Below are positions 1 through 6,104 of a stretch of 8,027 nucleotides of DNA, piece by piece. This DNA is from Eubacteriales bacterium (GTDB lineage: Bacteria > Bacillota > Clostridia > Christensenellales > UMGS416). Made by a program: the position numbers and the translations under genes. The number at the start of each line of letters is the position of its first letter. The first letter of the stretch is position 1. Where the stretch lies: contig JAQVWW010000036.1 in NCBI GenBank assembly GCA_028709505.1, positions 1-8,027 of the forward strand. Direction: 5' to 3'. The notes beneath the pieces are model-generated. The model saw nothing but the letters and a program-made list of their open reading frames with translations, was not told the DNA's origin and did not search any database.

Positions 1-945
1 GCAGGCCACCTGGTGATCGTTGCCGGCATCCACCAGCCGGGGCATCTCCTTGCGACAGGCGTCGGTAACGTAGGGGCAGCGCGAAGCGAACACGCAGCCC
101 GGCGGCAAATCAATGGGCGAAGGTACGTCGCCAGCCAGCATAATGCGCTGTTTTTTGCGCTCCAGCTCGGGGTCCGGCATCGGTATGGCCGACAGCAACG
201 CCTTTGTGTACGGGTGCAGCGGGTCGGTGTAGAGTCTGGCGCTGGGCGAAATCTCAACCACATAGCCCAGGTACATCACGGCCACACGGTCCGAAATGTA
301 TTTCACCACGTTCAAATCGTGGGCGATGAACAGATAGGTCAGGCTCATCTCGTTCTGCAACCGTTTGAGCAGGTTGATAATCTGCGCCTGAATGGATACG
401 TCCAGCGCCGAAATGGGCTCGTCGCAGATGATGCATTCGGGCTCGATGGCCAGTGCGCGGGCGATGACGATACGCTGGCGCTGCCCGCCCGAGAACTCGT
501 GGGGGAAGCGGTTGGCATGTTCGGCGTTTAGGCCCACCAGCTCCAGCAGCTCATAAATGCGCCGGTTGCGCGCCTCTCCGGTATACATTTTGTGGATGTC
601 GATGCCCTCGCCGATGATGTTGCCCACCGTCATGCGCGGGTTTAACGACGCGTAGGGATCTTGAAACACCATCTGCAGCTTTTTGGCAAAGGCCAGCACA
701 TTGCGTCCGCGTACGCGGGAAACCTCTTGGCCCTCGTATTGGTAGCTGCCGCTGGAAGGCTGGTAAATGCGGGACAGCACGCGGCCCAGCGTGGACTTAC
801 CGCAGCCCGACTCACCCACCAGGCCCAGCGTCTCGCCCCTGTATACTTCCAAATTGATGCCGTTGACGGCCTTGAGCACTTGCTTACGGCCCACTACAAA
901 GTGCTTGGAAAGATCCTTGCACCGAATCAAAACTTCCTTCTGCAT
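1..945 (-). CDS. oppF: Oligopeptide ABC transporter ATP-binding protein OppF (3' end cut)
   Basis: One of two ATPase subunits that power peptide import from the cytoplasmic face of the membrane. The 315 visible residues show a full ABC cassette: Walker A GESGCGKST (residues 44-52), signature FSGGQ (151-155), Walker B ending CDEP with D175 and E176, and switch histidine H209. The C-terminal oligopeptide/dipeptide extension has cysteines C284, C290, C297 and C315 (CX5CX6CX17C); this pattern holds a [4Fe-4S] cluster in studied Opp/Dpp ATPases. The frame stays open to base 1, so the last few residues and stop are outside the window. The ATG at 945 is chosen because AAGGTGA lies 7 bases upstream, overlapping the stop of oppD, and because the protein begins MQKEVLIRCKDLSKHF, a normal cassette start. 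Last visible gene of the opp operon. Naming opp rather than dpp or app follows gene order; substrate size cannot be read from the sequence. Confidence 0.95.
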   Translation of the reverse strand, partial: MQKEVLIRCKDLSKHFVVGRKQVLKAVNGINLEVYRGETLGLVGESGCGKSTLGRVLSRIYQPSSGSYQYEGQEVSRVRGRNVLAFAKKLQMVFQDPYASLNPRMTVGNIIGEGIDIHKMYTGEARNRRIYELLELVGLNAEHANRFPHEFSGGQRQRIVIARALAIEPECIICDEPISALDVSIQAQIINLLKRLQNEMSLTYLFIAHDLNVVKYISDRVAVMYLGYVVEISPSARLYTDPLHPYTKALLSAIPMPDPELERKKQRIMLAGDVPSPIDLPPGCVFASRCPYVTDACRKEMPRLVDAGNDHQVAC

Positions 946-952
946 CGCTGTG

Positions 953-1963
953 TCACCTTCCCTTCGTCAGCCGCTCCGGCTTGAAGGCATCCGGGTGATG
1001 CAGCCAGCAGGCGCTGATATGGCCGTTGCCCAGGTCATATTCCGGCGGATACTCTTCTTTGCAAATACGCATGCAATGGGTGCAGCGATCGGCGAAACTA
1101 CAGCCCTTAGGTGGCAGCAGAAGATCCGGCGGCGTGCCCTCAATGGACAGCAGCTGCTCTTTCCTGTCGTGATCCATACGGGGGCGGGCTTCCAGCAGGC
1201 CCCAGGTATACGGGTGGGACGGACGATAGAAAATATCGTCCAGCATGCCGGTCTCAACAATGCGCCCGGCGTACATGACGGCCACGCGGTGGGCGATGGA
1301 GGCCACCACGCCCAAGTCATGGGTAATGAGGATAAGCGACGCATTTGTTTCGGCCTGCAATTCCCTCATCAGCTCCAGTATCTGCGCCTGGATGGTTACG
1401 TCCAGCGCCGTGGTGGGTTCGTCTGCGATAAGCAGCTTAGGTTCGCAAGCCAGTGCCATGGCGATCATGGCGCGCTGGCGCATGCCGCCGGAATATTCAT
1501 GCGGATACTGGCGAATGCGCCGCTCCACGTTGGGAATGCGCACCTTCTCCAGCAGTTTAACCACCTTTTCTTTTGTCTGGCCCGGCATCAGCCGCTGGTG
1601 CTGCTTCAATATTTCGGCAATTTGATTGCCCACCGTCATCGTCGGGTTTAGCGATGTCATCGGGTCCTGGAAGATCATGGCGATTTGGCCGCCGCGCACT
1701 TTGCGCATCTCCCGTTCGCTGATGGCCAGAATATCTTTGCCGTCAAACCAGACGTTGCCGCCCTTGATACGGGCCGGCGGCGTGGGGTTTAAACGCATCA
1801 GCGTCTGGGCGGTGACCGATTTGCCGCAGCCCGATTCGCCTACGATGGCCAGCACTTCGCCCTGGTCCAGGTAAAACGATACGCCGCGTACCGCCTGCAC
1901 CTCACCGGCATAGGTGTCAAAAGACACCTGCAGGTTCTCTACTGTTAAAATCTTCTCTGCCAT
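953..1963 (-). CDS. oppD: Oligopeptide ABC transporter ATP-binding protein OppD
   Basis: First of the paired ATPases of the peptide importer, 336 residues, the usual length for the family. Motifs in order: Walker A GESGCGKS (42-49), Q-loop Q99 in IFQDP, signature YSGGM (157-161), Walker B LLIADEP with D181 and E182, switch histidine H215, then the C-terminal peptide-transporter extension with C288, C294, C301 and C319. This has the same CX5CX6CX17C spacing as OppF, plus an extra C297. The frame is open upstream to an ATG at 2074, but those 37 residues lie inside oppC and look unrelated to the family. The start at 1963 (MAEKILTVENLQVSF) matches family N-termini and has AGGTG 4 bases upstream, a modest ribosome-binding site overlapping the TAG stop of oppC. 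There are 7 bases to oppC and 7 to oppF, so translation is probably coupled. Confidence 0.96.
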   Translation of the reverse strand: MAEKILTVENLQVSFDTYAGEVQAVRGVSFYLDQGEVLAIVGESGCGKSVTAQTLMRLNPTPPARIKGGNVWFDGKDILAISEREMRKVRGGQIAMIFQDPMTSLNPTMTVGNQIAEILKQHQRLMPGQTKEKVVKLLEKVRIPNVERRIRQYPHEYSGGMRQRAMIAMALACEPKLLIADEPTTALDVTIQAQILELMRELQAETNASLILITHDLGVVASIAHRVAVMYAGRIVETGMLDDIFYRPSHPYTWGLLEARPRMDHDRKEQLLSIEGTPPDLLLPPKGCSFADRCTHCMRICKEEYPPEYDLGNGHISACWLHHPDAFKPERLTKGR

Positions 1964-1970
1964 GTTGCAC

Positions 1971-2918
1971 CTACTTTCTAAGCCTGGGGTCAAATGCGTC
2001 ACGCAGAGCATCGCCCAGCAGATTGAAGGACAGCATGGTAACGCTGATAAAGATAGCGGGAACGATAAGCACATGCGGGTGCTGCTGGAAGATACGCACG
2101 CCGTCCGAAGCCAGCGTGCCCCAGCTTGCCTGCGGGATGGGCACGCCCAGGCCGATGAAGCTTAGGAATGACTCGGTAAATATCGCGCTGGGGATGGCCA
2201 GTGTAATGTTGACGATGACCACCGACAGGATGTTGGGCAGCAGATGGCGCAGGTTGATGCGGCTGGCGCTGGCGCCCATAATTCTGGCGGCCAGCACGTA
2301 TTCGTTCTCTTTGAGCTGTATCACCTGGCCGCGCACCAGCCGGGCCATGCCGGTCCAGCCCACTGTGGCGTAGGCCACAATCATCGTCACGACACCCTGG
2401 GGCATGATGACCATCATCAGAATGACGATGATCAGGTACGGAATACCGATGATGACTTCGACAATGCGCTGCATGACGTTATCGACCATGCCGCCGTAGA
2501 AGCCCGACAGTGCGCCGTAGATGCCGCCGATGATGAAGTTGACAAACACCGCCGTCACGGCGATGGTCAGCGACACGCGCGCGCCCGACCAGACGCGGGT
2601 AAACACGTCCCGGCCCAGCTCATCGGTGCCAAAGATATGCAGCCCGCCCTGGGCGTCCCGGGTCATGAAGCCGGCCAGGTTGTTGACCACATCCTGTTGC
2701 TCCATCGTATACGGAGACAGAATGGGGAAAAAGATGGCTCCCAGCAAAATAAACACCAGTAGGCCCGCACAGACCACGGCGGTGGGGTTGTGGCCCAGGC
2801 GGCGCATGGCATCCTTAAAATAGCCAATACTGGGGCGGGAAATCGCCTCCCGCGCCTGGGCGTCGGCGCCGATGGTTTCAAACATGGCGGGATCAATTTT
2901 TCTTACTTCTTCACTCAT
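1971..2918 (-). CDS. oppC: Oligopeptide ABC transporter permease OppC
   Basis: Inner-membrane permease that pairs with OppB to form the peptide channel; 315 residues with the start used here. The N-terminal tail (about 1-45) is cytoplasmic and matches the OppC N-terminal extension. A first membrane segment lies near 47-69. The periplasm-side stretch FGTDELGRDVFTR (96-108) is a hallmark of OppC/DppC. Further hydrophobic segments lie near 113-137, 152-186, 228-252 and 283-305. The cytoplasmic EAA loop that contacts the ATPases is at about 206-229 (EYVLAARIMGAS...LLPN). An in-frame GTG at 2927 would overlap the oppB stop, but the ATG at 2918 is preferred because GGGGTGA sits at the right distance just upstream of it. 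The start is 5 bases after the oppB stop and the gene ends 7 bases before oppD. Confidence 0.95.
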   Translation of the reverse strand: MSEEVRKIDPAMFETIGADAQAREAISRPSIGYFKDAMRRLGHNPTAVVCAGLLVFILLGAIFFPILSPYTMEQQDVVNNLAGFMTRDAQGGLHIFGTDELGRDVFTRVWSGARVSLTIAVTAVFVNFIIGGIYGALSGFYGGMVDNVMQRIVEVIIGIPYLIIVILMMVIMPQGVVTMIVAYATVGWTGMARLVRGQVIQLKENEYVLAARIMGASASRINLRHLLPNILSVVIVNITLAIPSAIFTESFLSFIGLGVPIPQASWGTLASDGVRIFQQHPHVLIVPAIFISVTMLSFNLLGDALRDAFDPRLRK

Positions 2919-2923
2919 CGTTG

Positions 2924-2932
2924 TCACCCCTT
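2924..2932 (-). promoter_or_regulatory. Ribosome-binding site of oppC, fused to oppB stop
   Basis: On the minus strand AAGGGGTGA ends 5 bases before the ATG at 2918. Its final TGA is the stop codon of oppB. This decides for the ATG at 2918 over the GTG at 2927, which lies within this purine-rich stretch. The arrangement suggests that ribosomes finishing oppB start oppC. Confidence 0.6.
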
Positions 2933-3886
2933 CGCGCTGGCCGACAGCCGAATACGGGGATCGATGACGCCGTATGCGATATCAACCAGAAGATTGGCCA
3001 CCACCAGGAACGCGCCGTAAAACACAGTGGTGCCGGCTATCATCGAATAATCCCGCACGCCCACCGACTGGACAAAAAACTTGCCCATGCCGGGAATGTT
3101 AAAGATGTTCTCGACGACGAATGCGCCGGTCAGTACGGCGGCGGCGATGGGACCCAGCACGGTGACCACCTGCAGCAGCGCGTTGCGCAGCGCGTGGCGC
3201 CATGTGATGGCGGCGCTGGAGAGACCCTTGGCCTTGGCGGTCTTGATATAATCCTGGCTGAGCACGTCCAGCATGCTGGTGCGCGTCAAACGGGCCAGCG
3301 TGGCCAGCGACCCAAAGCCCAGCGCGATGGCCGGCAATATCTTATGCTTGCCGGTGGTAAAGCCGATAACCGGCAGCTTTAAAAACGCGAAAGCTGTGCC
3401 GGTCACCGCCGCGCCCAACTTCAGCGCGATAAAATACTGCATCAGCGCGCCCATGATGAACGACGGTATCGACACGCCCACAATGGATATGATCATCGTC
3501 GTCGTATCCACCCACGTGCCGCGGTACAGCGCCGCCAGCGAACCGGCAAATATGCCACCGATGACGGCGAAGACGAGCGCACGTATGCCCAAATCGAACG
3601 AATACGGGAATGCCTGCGCGATGATGGTGTTTACCGGGCGGTTATAGTGCGTAGACAGGCCCATATCGCCCTTGAGCAAATTGCCCATGAATATCAAATA
3701 CTGCACGCCCACCGGTTTATCCAGACCGTACTTGGCGTTCATGGCGGCCTTTGCCGTTGCGGTCAGCGCCTTATCGCCGATGAACGGATCGCCAGGCAGC
3801 AGGCGCATGATGAAAAACGTAATGGTCGCCAATGCCCATAGCGTCAGCAAGGCGTAAAGCGTCCTCTTGAGTATATACTTACTCAC
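2924..3886 (-). CDS. oppB: Oligopeptide ABC transporter permease OppB (GTG start)
   Basis: Inner-membrane permease partner of OppC, 320 residues with this start. The N-terminus MSKYILKRTLYALLTLWALATI leads straight into the first membrane segment (about 8-28), followed by RLLPGDP (28-34), the hallmark of the OppB/DppB family. Further hydrophobic segments are near 100-120, 130-153, 183-200, 238-258 and 283-307. The EAA loop that docks on the ATPases is near 212-236 (DYIKTAKAKGLSSAAITWRH). The GTG at 3886 is chosen because AGGAGG lies 8 bases upstream and because the family usually starts a few residues before the first membrane helix. An in-frame ATG at 3928 would add 14 residues encoded across that ribosome-binding site. 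First gene of the tightly packed oppBCDF block, 272 bases after oppA. Confidence 0.95.
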   Translation of the reverse strand: MSKYILKRTLYALLTLWALATITFFIMRLLPGDPFIGDKALTATAKAAMNAKYGLDKPVGVQYLIFMGNLLKGDMGLSTHYNRPVNTIIAQAFPYSFDLGIRALVFAVIGGIFAGSLAALYRGTWVDTTTMIISIVGVSIPSFIMGALMQYFIALKLGAAVTGTAFAFLKLPVIGFTTGKHKILPAIALGFGSLATLARLTRTSMLDVLSQDYIKTAKAKGLSSAAITWRHALRNALLQVVTVLGPIAAAVLTGAFVVENIFNIPGMGKFFVQSVGVRDYSMIAGTTVFYGAFLVVANLLVDIAYGVIDPRIRLSASAKG

Positions 3887-3894
3887 AAAGGTTC

Positions 3895-3900
3895 CCTCCT
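3895..3900 (-). promoter_or_regulatory. Ribosome-binding site of oppB
   Basis: AGGAGG on the minus strand, within AAAAAGGAGGG, with 8 bases to the GTG at 3886. It is a strong site that supports the GTG start and argues against the upstream in-frame ATG at 3928. Confidence 0.8.
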
Positions 3901-4094
3901 TTTTCGGCCCGCCGCCACATATCCGCACGACATGGGGCCGATTACTCCCCCAAAAAAATTTATCTTGCGCGGCGGTGCGCGTCCTGCGCAGGCCAAACCG
4001 CTTTATTTTCCAATTTAATTATGAAGCAAAAAATCCATATCATAGCCGCCGCTTGATCCGCGCGCGGCACGGTACCACTACTTCATTGAAAGGA

Positions 4095-4126
4095 TACCGA
4101 TGGTTGCGTCGCCGCAACCATCGGTA
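4095..4126 (-). terminator. Perfect 14-bp hairpin downstream of oppA (attenuator or mRNA stabiliser)
   Basis: Arms 4095-4108 (TACCGATGGTTGCG on the plus strand) and 4113-4126 are exact reverse complements around a 4-base loop (TCGC). On the minus strand the hairpin begins 32 bases after the oppA stop and is followed by TCCTTTC, a weak T-tract. It is therefore more likely a partial terminator or a block to 3' exonucleases than a full stop, which fits the common need for more binding protein than permease. The structure is seen directly; its role is inferred. Confidence 0.6.
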
Positions 4127-4158
4127 CAACACATAGGCACTAATAGCCCAAAGAACTA

Positions 4159-5853
4159 TTATTCGGCAATGGTAGCCCAACGGAAGTTGATGTCCTGGAA
4201 GCCGGTACGTACGACACCCTGCAGCTTGGCCGACGTGATGTAGTCGCGCATGCGGTAGTAGACCGGGCCCAGATAGAAGTTCTCGATGAGCATGCTCTCG
4301 CACTCAACCAGCAGCTGCGTGCGCTTTTCGTAATCGGTCTCCGCCTGAGCGGCCTTAATCTTAGCGTCGTAGTCGTCGCTCTTCAGGCCGATGAGGTTGT
4401 TGCCCGAGCCCGTAACGAAGATGTCCAGGAACGTCATGGGGTCGTTATAGTCCGGGCCCCAGCCGTAGGACGAGATTTCGTATTCCTTGCTGTCCTGACG
4501 GGCCAAACGGTCCTTAAAGGGCACGGATACGATGGTGGTCTCAATGCCGATAGCTTTCCAGCCGGCCTGATAGTAGGCGGCCATCAGCTTGGCAGTGTCC
4601 GAGTCATCGGTCAGCAGCTCTACGGTGACGCTGTCGATGCCCAGCTCGGTCTTGGCCAGCTCCAGAGCGGCCTTGGCGCCTTCCACGTCGGCATCCTTAA
4701 AGTACGCGCCGCCGTTGGGCAGCTGGCTCTGGAAGGGTACGTCGCCGTTGTTGACGGCCGGGGGGTTCCAGTTAAAGGCAGGAGCCGAGTTGTTCTTGAG
4801 CACGTTGGTGATGAAAGACTGACGGTCGATGGCCAGCGTCAGAGCCTTGCGCAGGTTCATATTGGCCATGTTCTTGTTTTCCAGGTTAAAGGCCAGGCAC
4901 CAGGACGACGCGTCCGAATAGGACTGCACCGTCTCGCCCTCGGCTGCCATGGTGGCGGCCTGTGTGCCGTTTAAGCCGATCATGTCGGCTTCGCCGGACT
5001 GGAAGGTGTTCATCGCCACGTTGGTGTCGGTGATCATCAGGCCCACCAGCTCGTCGATGGCAATGCTATCGGCGGCGTAGTAGTCGGCGTTCTTGGTCAT
5101 GACGATGCGGGACTCATGCTCCCAGGCGGTCATCGTGTAAGGACCGTTGTACAGCATGTTGTCGGCTTCGGTGGCATACTGGTCGCCAAACTGCGTGTAG
5201 AACGCCTCGTTGACCGGCATGAACGTGCCGAACGCGCACAGATCCAGGAAGTACGGCGTAACGTTTTCCAGCGTTACTTCCAGCGTCTTGGCATCAATGA
5301 CGTTGATACCGACGTCGTCGGCCGAGCCCTCGCCCGTGTTATAGGCTTCGGCGCCCTTTATCACGTACAGCATGTAGTTGTAGCCGGCGGGCGTGTCGGG
5401 GTTGAGTACGGTCATCCAGGCGAATTTGAAATCGTCGGCCGTTACCGCTTCGCCGTTGCTCCACTTGGCATCGCGCAGATGGAAAGTATAGGTCAGCTTA
5501 TCGTCGGAGATGTCCCACGTCTCGGCCATACCCGGCAGCACGGTGTCGGTCTGCGAGAGGGTGGTCAGGCCCTCCATCACGTGACGCAGCACGGTGAACG
5601 ACACGGTGTCGGTGGTCAGGATGGGGCTCATCTTCGGGGGCTCGGAACCCAAGTTAAAGGTTACGCTCCCCGCGGCGGCAGTGCCGGGATAAGCAGAAGT
5701 TGCGGGGGGGTCCGTGGCTTCCACTTCCGGCGCTTCGGTAGCTTCAGCGGTGGGAGCCGGCGTCGAATCAGTTGCTGCGGGCTGCTGGCAGCCGGCAAAC
5801 AAAAACCCGGCGCTCAACACGATAACCAGCAACAAAGTTGCAAAACGCTTCAT
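4159..5853 (-). CDS. oppA: Peptide-binding lipoprotein OppA (SBP family 5)
   Basis: Extracellular, lipid-anchored receptor that binds peptides and hands them to OppBC; 564 residues, normal for the family. A lipoprotein signal peptide covers about 1-21 (MKR, then a hydrophobic core) and ends in the lipobox FAGC, with C22 as the lipid-modified residue. Residues 23-58 form a flexible linker rich in A, T, P and E. The mature domain is solute-binding protein family 5: the signature AETWDISDDKLTYTFHLRD...WSNGEAVTADDF lies at about 110-142, the OppA-type segment GYNYMLYVIKGAEAYN at 157-172, and GWGPDYNDPMTFLD at 464-477. The ATG at 5853 has AAGGAGG 7 bases upstream. It is the first gene of the operon, with its own promoter. 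The family also includes binders of nickel, haem and signalling peptides, but the neighbouring opp genes make oligopeptides most likely. Confidence 0.95.
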   Translation of the reverse strand: MKRFATLLLVIVLSAGFLFAGCQQPAATDSTPAPTAEATEAPEVEATDPPATSAYPGTAAAGSVTFNLGSEPPKMSPILTTDTVSFTVLRHVMEGLTTLSQTDTVLPGMAETWDISDDKLTYTFHLRDAKWSNGEAVTADDFKFAWMTVLNPDTPAGYNYMLYVIKGAEAYNTGEGSADDVGINVIDAKTLEVTLENVTPYFLDLCAFGTFMPVNEAFYTQFGDQYATEADNMLYNGPYTMTAWEHESRIVMTKNADYYAADSIAIDELVGLMITDTNVAMNTFQSGEADMIGLNGTQAATMAAEGETVQSYSDASSWCLAFNLENKNMANMNLRKALTLAIDRQSFITNVLKNNSAPAFNWNPPAVNNGDVPFQSQLPNGGAYFKDADVEGAKAALELAKTELGIDSVTVELLTDDSDTAKLMAAYYQAGWKAIGIETTIVSVPFKDRLARQDSKEYEISSYGWGPDYNDPMTFLDIFVTGSGNNLIGLKSDDYDAKIKAAQAETDYEKRTQLLVECESMLIENFYLGPVYYRMRDYITSAKLQGVVRTGFQDINFRWATIAE

Positions 5854-5860
5854 GTCTCTT

Positions 5861-5867
5861 CCTCCTT
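5861..5867 (-). promoter_or_regulatory. Ribosome-binding site of oppA
   Basis: AAGGAGG on the minus strand, 7 bases before the ATG at 5853. This is a full match to the anti-Shine-Dalgarno sequence and predicts strong translation of the binding protein. Confidence 0.85.
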
Positions 5868-5874
5868 AAAATTT

Positions 5875-5885
5875 GCTAAATTAGC
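5875..5885. repeat. Short palindrome in the oppA leader
   Basis: GCTAA-A-TTAGC, an 11-base palindrome with five complementary bases on each side of a central A. It begins about two bases downstream of the expected oppA transcription start and lies upstream of the ribosome-binding site, a position where a repressor could block the promoter. At this length in AT-rich DNA chance is a real alternative. Confidence 0.3.
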
Positions 5886-5893
5886 TGGTGTTT

Positions 5894-5921
5894 ATTATAG
5901 CATACAACGTTAAAAATGCAA
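5894..5921 (-). promoter_or_regulatory. Sigma-A type promoter of oppA
   Basis: On the minus strand the -10 box is TATAAT (5894-5899), a perfect match, preceded by TGC so that it also forms an extended -10 (TGnTATAAT). A -35 box TTGCAT (5916-5921) stands 16 bases upstream and matches TTGACA at four positions. Transcription should start near 5887, giving a leader of about 34 bases before the oppA ATG. This places oppA at the head of its own transcript, separate from proA. Confidence 0.8.
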
Positions 5922-5943
5922 TATATTTACCCAAAGATATTCA

Positions 5944-5958
5944 TATTTCCAGAAACTT
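5944..5958 (-). promoter_or_regulatory. Possible CodY box upstream of the oppA promoter
   Basis: The minus-strand sequence AAGTTTCTGGAAATA matches the known CodY consensus AATTTTCWGAAAATT at 12 of 15 positions. It lies 22 bases upstream of the -35 box. CodY senses branched-chain amino acids and GTP and commonly controls opp and dpp operons in Bacillota, so the context fits. Three mismatches in an AT-rich region keep this tentative, and no codY gene is in the window. Confidence 0.4.
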
Positions 5959-5986
5959 CATCGGGCTAAAGGCGCAGGACCATTTC

Positions 5987-6023
5987 GCATGTTCATGCAT
6001 GTTTTTGTATGCTCAAAATGAGC
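5987..6023. repeat. Cluster of short inverted repeats in the proA-oppA spacer
   Basis: GCATGTTCATGC (5987-5998) is a perfect 12-base palindrome, followed by ATG and five T on the plus strand. GCTCA-AAA-TGAGC (6011-6023) is a 5-bp hairpin followed by four T on the plus strand. Both are short. As plus-strand terminators they would have no visible upstream gene, and on the minus strand they lack T-tracts. Confidence 0.3.
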
Positions 6024-6062
6024 TTTTCCATTATTCCTAGTTTTTTTCCGGTATAATATGGC

Positions 6063-6098
6063 AATTATGCAGGTTAATCTGGATACCCCTGCATAATT
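6063..6098. terminator. Inverted repeat just after proA, possible terminator
   Basis: Arms AATTATGCAGG (6063-6073) and CCTGCATAATT (6088-6098) are perfect 11-bp complements around a 14-base loop. On the minus strand the hairpin begins 6 bases after the proA stop, the usual place for a terminator. It is followed by GCCATATTATACC rather than a T-run, so termination would be weak or would need a factor. A protein-binding site is an alternative. Confidence 0.4.
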
Positions 6099-6104
6099 AA
6101 CAAT

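Larger units (their letters stand above)
3887..4158 (-). other. oppA-oppB intergenic leader, 272 bases
   Basis: This non-coding spacer is unusually long for the inside of an opp operon whose other gaps are 5 to 7 bases. Reading on the minus strand it holds a perfect 14-bp hairpin (4095-4126), a self-complementary GC run CCGCGCGCGG (4058-4067), an AT-rich patch (about 4005-4035), a GC-rich segment with short complementary arms (about 3966-3992) followed by seven T (3952-3958), and the oppB ribosome-binding site. I could not find a convincing -35/-10 pair for a separate oppB promoter. The only minus-strand frame with an ATG here is 27 codons long and has no ribosome-binding site. Confidence 0.6.

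Noticed and set aside
767..1651. Long open frame on the plus strand (294 codons) opposite oppF and oppD
   Set aside because: It lies antisense to two clear ABC ATPase genes, shows no recognisable domain and has no supporting ribosome-binding site. It reflects the GC-rich third codon positions of the real genes. The same applies to the plus-strand frames at 13-531, 2244-2762 and 2921-3382.
1964..2074. N-terminal extension of oppD to an ATG at 2074
   Set aside because: The 37 extra residues fall inside oppC, do not resemble the family, and the ATG at 1963 has a ribosome-binding site and a family-typical N-terminus.
3887..3928. Longer oppB starting at the ATG at 3928
   Set aside because: The extra 14 residues would be encoded across the AGGAGG site that serves the GTG at 3886, and the family begins close to the first membrane helix.
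3965..4048. 27-codon minus-strand frame in the oppA-oppB spacer
   Set aside because: It has no ribosome-binding site, no recognisable product and a very short length in a region with RNA structure; treated as non-coding.
5116..5913. 265-codon open frame on the plus strand opposite the oppA 5' half
   Set aside because: It is antisense to an unmistakable binding-protein gene and runs through the oppA promoter. Its composition (rich in G, V, R, H) is typical of a shadow frame.
6052..6057. Plus-strand TATAAT as a real promoter
   Set aside because: No acceptable -35 box 16 to 18 bases upstream, no extended -10 and no plus-strand gene downstream. It is mentioned only as a weak possibility in the findings.
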